36,234 nt of DNA from Defluviitaleaceae bacterium (lineage in GTDB: Bacteria > Bacillota > Clostridia > Lachnospirales > UBA5962): positions 1 to 36,234 of the forward strand of contig WRGD01000140.1 in assembly GCA_009787355.1 (NCBI GenBank), written 5' to 3'. Position 1 is the stretch's first letter, and every line of letters begins with the position of its first letter. The notes under the pieces were generated by a model. The model made no database searches. It had not been told where the DNA came from and saw only the letters and a list, made by a program, of their open reading frames with translations. A program made the position numbers and the translations under genes. Shown one piece after another: positions 35,123 through 36,234 of this stretch.

Positions 35123-35998
35123 TTAAACCAAGCCAATAAAGTTATAGTAAATATCAACTTGTTGACTTTTGGTTCTATTTTTAACAACCTTAACTTTCTC
35201 ATGAATAATTATTTTATCAATTAGTTCACGAATAGCTAAATGATTTAATTCTTTCAAATCAAAATATTTTTTAGCTATCTGCACAAACTTTTTTATATTT
35301 GCTTTATTATCTTTTTCTAATTTTCCCCTATTTTCTTCTTTTTCTATAAAATAATTAAGCCGTGTTTGCTCTTCTTCATAGTTTCTGCTCATTTTTAAAA
35401 AACGTTCTTCTGTTAAATGCCCTAAAGTATATTGCTCAAATAAATTTTCTATAAGTTTATCAAGTTCATTTACTCTAACTTTAGATTTGTTTATTTCTTT
35501 TTTTATTTTTATGTCATATTTATTATTATCGAATAAAATTTTCTGCTCTAATGATTTTATAAACTCATTTTCATTATTTTTTATAAAACTTGTGATGTTA
35601 TTTATACTTTGCAAAATTAGCTTCTCCAGCATACCAATTCGTATGCTATGTGGAGTACATTTACTCGTGTTTTTTCTGTACGTTCCGCAATTGTAACTGT
35701 AATCTTTAATATGTTGTTTATTTGTCCTGCAGACATAATGGGCACTACCGCAAGTTGCACAGTATAACATACCACTGTAAATAGGATGTTCTCCTAATTT
35801 TGTTGGTCTTTTTTTATTAGCTCTTATTTTTCTTGCAATATCAAAAGTTTCTTGATCTATTATGGGTTCATGTGTGTTATAAAAAACAAGTTGTTCTTCT
35901 TTAGGAATGATAATGCGTTTTTTATTTTTATAAGAAAGAGTATAACTTTTTTTATTAACTGATGTAAAAAGTATATAAAAAGCTAAATTTCTATCATT
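35123..35998 (-). CDS. large serine recombinase, C-terminal exon (split by a group I intron)
   Basis: The minus-strand frame is open from 35998 to the stop at 35123, 291 codons, but its first ATG is deep inside (35770). The sequence from about 35965 downward reads VNKKSYTLSYKNKKRI, then NTHEPIIDQETFDIARKI and RRPTKLG-type spacing (KKRPTKLGEHPIYSGML), the recombinase domain of large serine recombinases. A zinc ribbon follows (YCATCGSAHYVC ... NCG), then a coiled coil (about 35300-35560) and a C-terminal YNFIGLV of the DUF4368 type. The catalytic serine domain is missing, expected beyond the window behind the intron at 36005-36234. If spliced, the protein should integrate and excise a mobile element whose end lies just past 35123, next to the truncated surface gene. 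The exact exon edge, about 35960-36005, is not resolved. Confidence 0.75.
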   Translation of the reverse strand, partial: NDRNLAFYILFTSVNKKSYTLSYKNKKRIIIPKEEQLVFYNTHEPIIDQETFDIARKIRANKKRPTKLGEHPIYSGMLYCATCGSAHYVCRTNKQHIKDYSYNCGTYRKNTSKCTPHSIRIGMLEKLILQSINNITSFIKNNENEFIKSLEQKILFDNNKYDIKIKKEINKSKVRVNELDKLIENLFEQYTLGHLTEERFLKMSRNYEEEQTRLNYFIEKEENRGKLEKDNKANIKKFVQIAKKYFDLKELNHLAIRELIDKIIIHEKVKVVKNRTKSQQVDIYYNFIGLV

Positions 35999-36004
35999 TT
36001 ATAT

Positions 36005-36234
36005 TTTTTACGTGTTCACATTAGGTCGTTAATCAAATGCAGTTCTCTTACGAACTTCTTACGCTTTCATGTAAGCACAGACTATATCACATACCCGCCA
36101 TTACGCTTGGTATCACACCGCTTCCACCCACTTGGGTGTACTGGACTTCCGTCCATAGTCGTTGAACGTTCCTATTTCTAGGCTTCGCTGCTGATTGCCC
36201 TCTGTATGAATTTAATCATTAGCATTTAGGATTT
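36005..36234 (-). ncRNA. group I intron, IA-like, 3' part with catalytic core (runs off the window)
   Basis: Read on the minus strand, all four conserved elements appear in order: P (AAATGCTAATGATT, about 36214-36227), Q (AATCAGCAGCGAAGCC, 36181-36196), R (GTTCAACGACTATGGACGG, 36149-36167) and S (TATAGTCTGTGCT, 36074-36086). P and Q pair through TGCT/AGCA (P4) and GATT/AATC (P5). R and S pair through GACTA/TAGTC (P7). Two small hairpins between R and S, GGAC-GGAA-GTCC and CACCC-AAG-TGGGTG, resemble the P7.1/P7.2 pair of subgroup IA. CTTAC/GTAAG and AGTTC/GAACT after S fit P9 hairpins. The intron interrupts the serine recombinase gene, self-splices in principle, and needs the unseen 5' part (P1-P2, possibly a homing endonuclease or transposase gene). 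IStrons of C. difficile have the same core type, but the transposase part is not seen here. The 3' splice site is uncertain. Confidence 0.82.

Noticed and set aside
36005-36234. Group II intron
   Set aside because: I first considered it, but there is no domain V hairpin or GUGYG start, while the P/Q/R/S elements of group I introns are all present.
1-36234. CRISPR array or tRNA genes
   Set aside because: No regularly spaced repeats of CRISPR size and no cloverleaf with a GTTCGA-type T-loop were seen on either strand.

Overview
The window is strongly AT-rich DNA from an endospore-forming, low-GC Gram-positive bacterium, most likely a member of the Clostridia. The evidence is a five-gene spoVA operon, a 24-codon spoVM, AddB-type rather than RecBCD-type recombination, a DUF1836 regulator, a SpoIID-type lipoprotein and a Gram-positive-like 6S RNA. 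The presence of spoVAA and spoVAB, which many Clostridium species lack, and the low GC point loosely to the Lachnospirales side of the class, but I cannot name a genus.

Layout. Bases 1-860 are a scarred edge: the 3' tail of an IS5-like transposase, a probably 5'-truncated ATC-hydrolase-like gene, and an intergenic region with a 46-bp perfect palindrome and a consensus sigma-A promoter. Next come an orphan TerY-P-like protein kinase with a zinc ribbon, a ComEC channel protein without its nuclease-like domain, 6S RNA, an SLH/SpoIID lipoprotein, addB (no addA next to it), a FapA/DUF342 protein, the tRNA hydroxylase trhO, a TPR protein, an unrecognised Cys/His-rich protein, and a convergent EAL-HDOD signalling protein. 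A 771-bp, extremely AT-rich gap full of inverted repeats separates this from spoVAA-AB-AC-AD-AE. Then rpsO (with a structured leader and an inverted repeat over its promoter), pnp, an M16 peptidase, a DUF1836 regulator, a shortened divergent polysaccharide deacetylase and spoVM. A leftward block follows: argC, an M20 amidohydrolase and an RCC1-repeat lipoprotein. A BaiN-like flavoprotein comes next.

From about 30.1 kb the character changes to accessory DNA. There is a broken IS1-like insA and a decayed IS5-like transposase on the opposite strand, of the same family as the tail at base 1. Two overlapping ABC exporter half-transporters follow, then the start of a secreted surface protein that stops abruptly next to a leftward large serine recombinase. 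The recombinase reading frame is itself interrupted by a group I intron whose P, Q, R and S core elements lie in the last 230 bases.

How the genes work together. spoVA (dipicolinic acid transport into and out of the spore), spoVM (coat anchoring) and perhaps the SpoIID-type protein serve sporulation. rpsO-pnp is the usual translation/RNA-decay pair. The right end is best read as nested mobile elements: a group I intron inside a recombinase gene that belongs to an element apparently inserted in a surface-protein gene.
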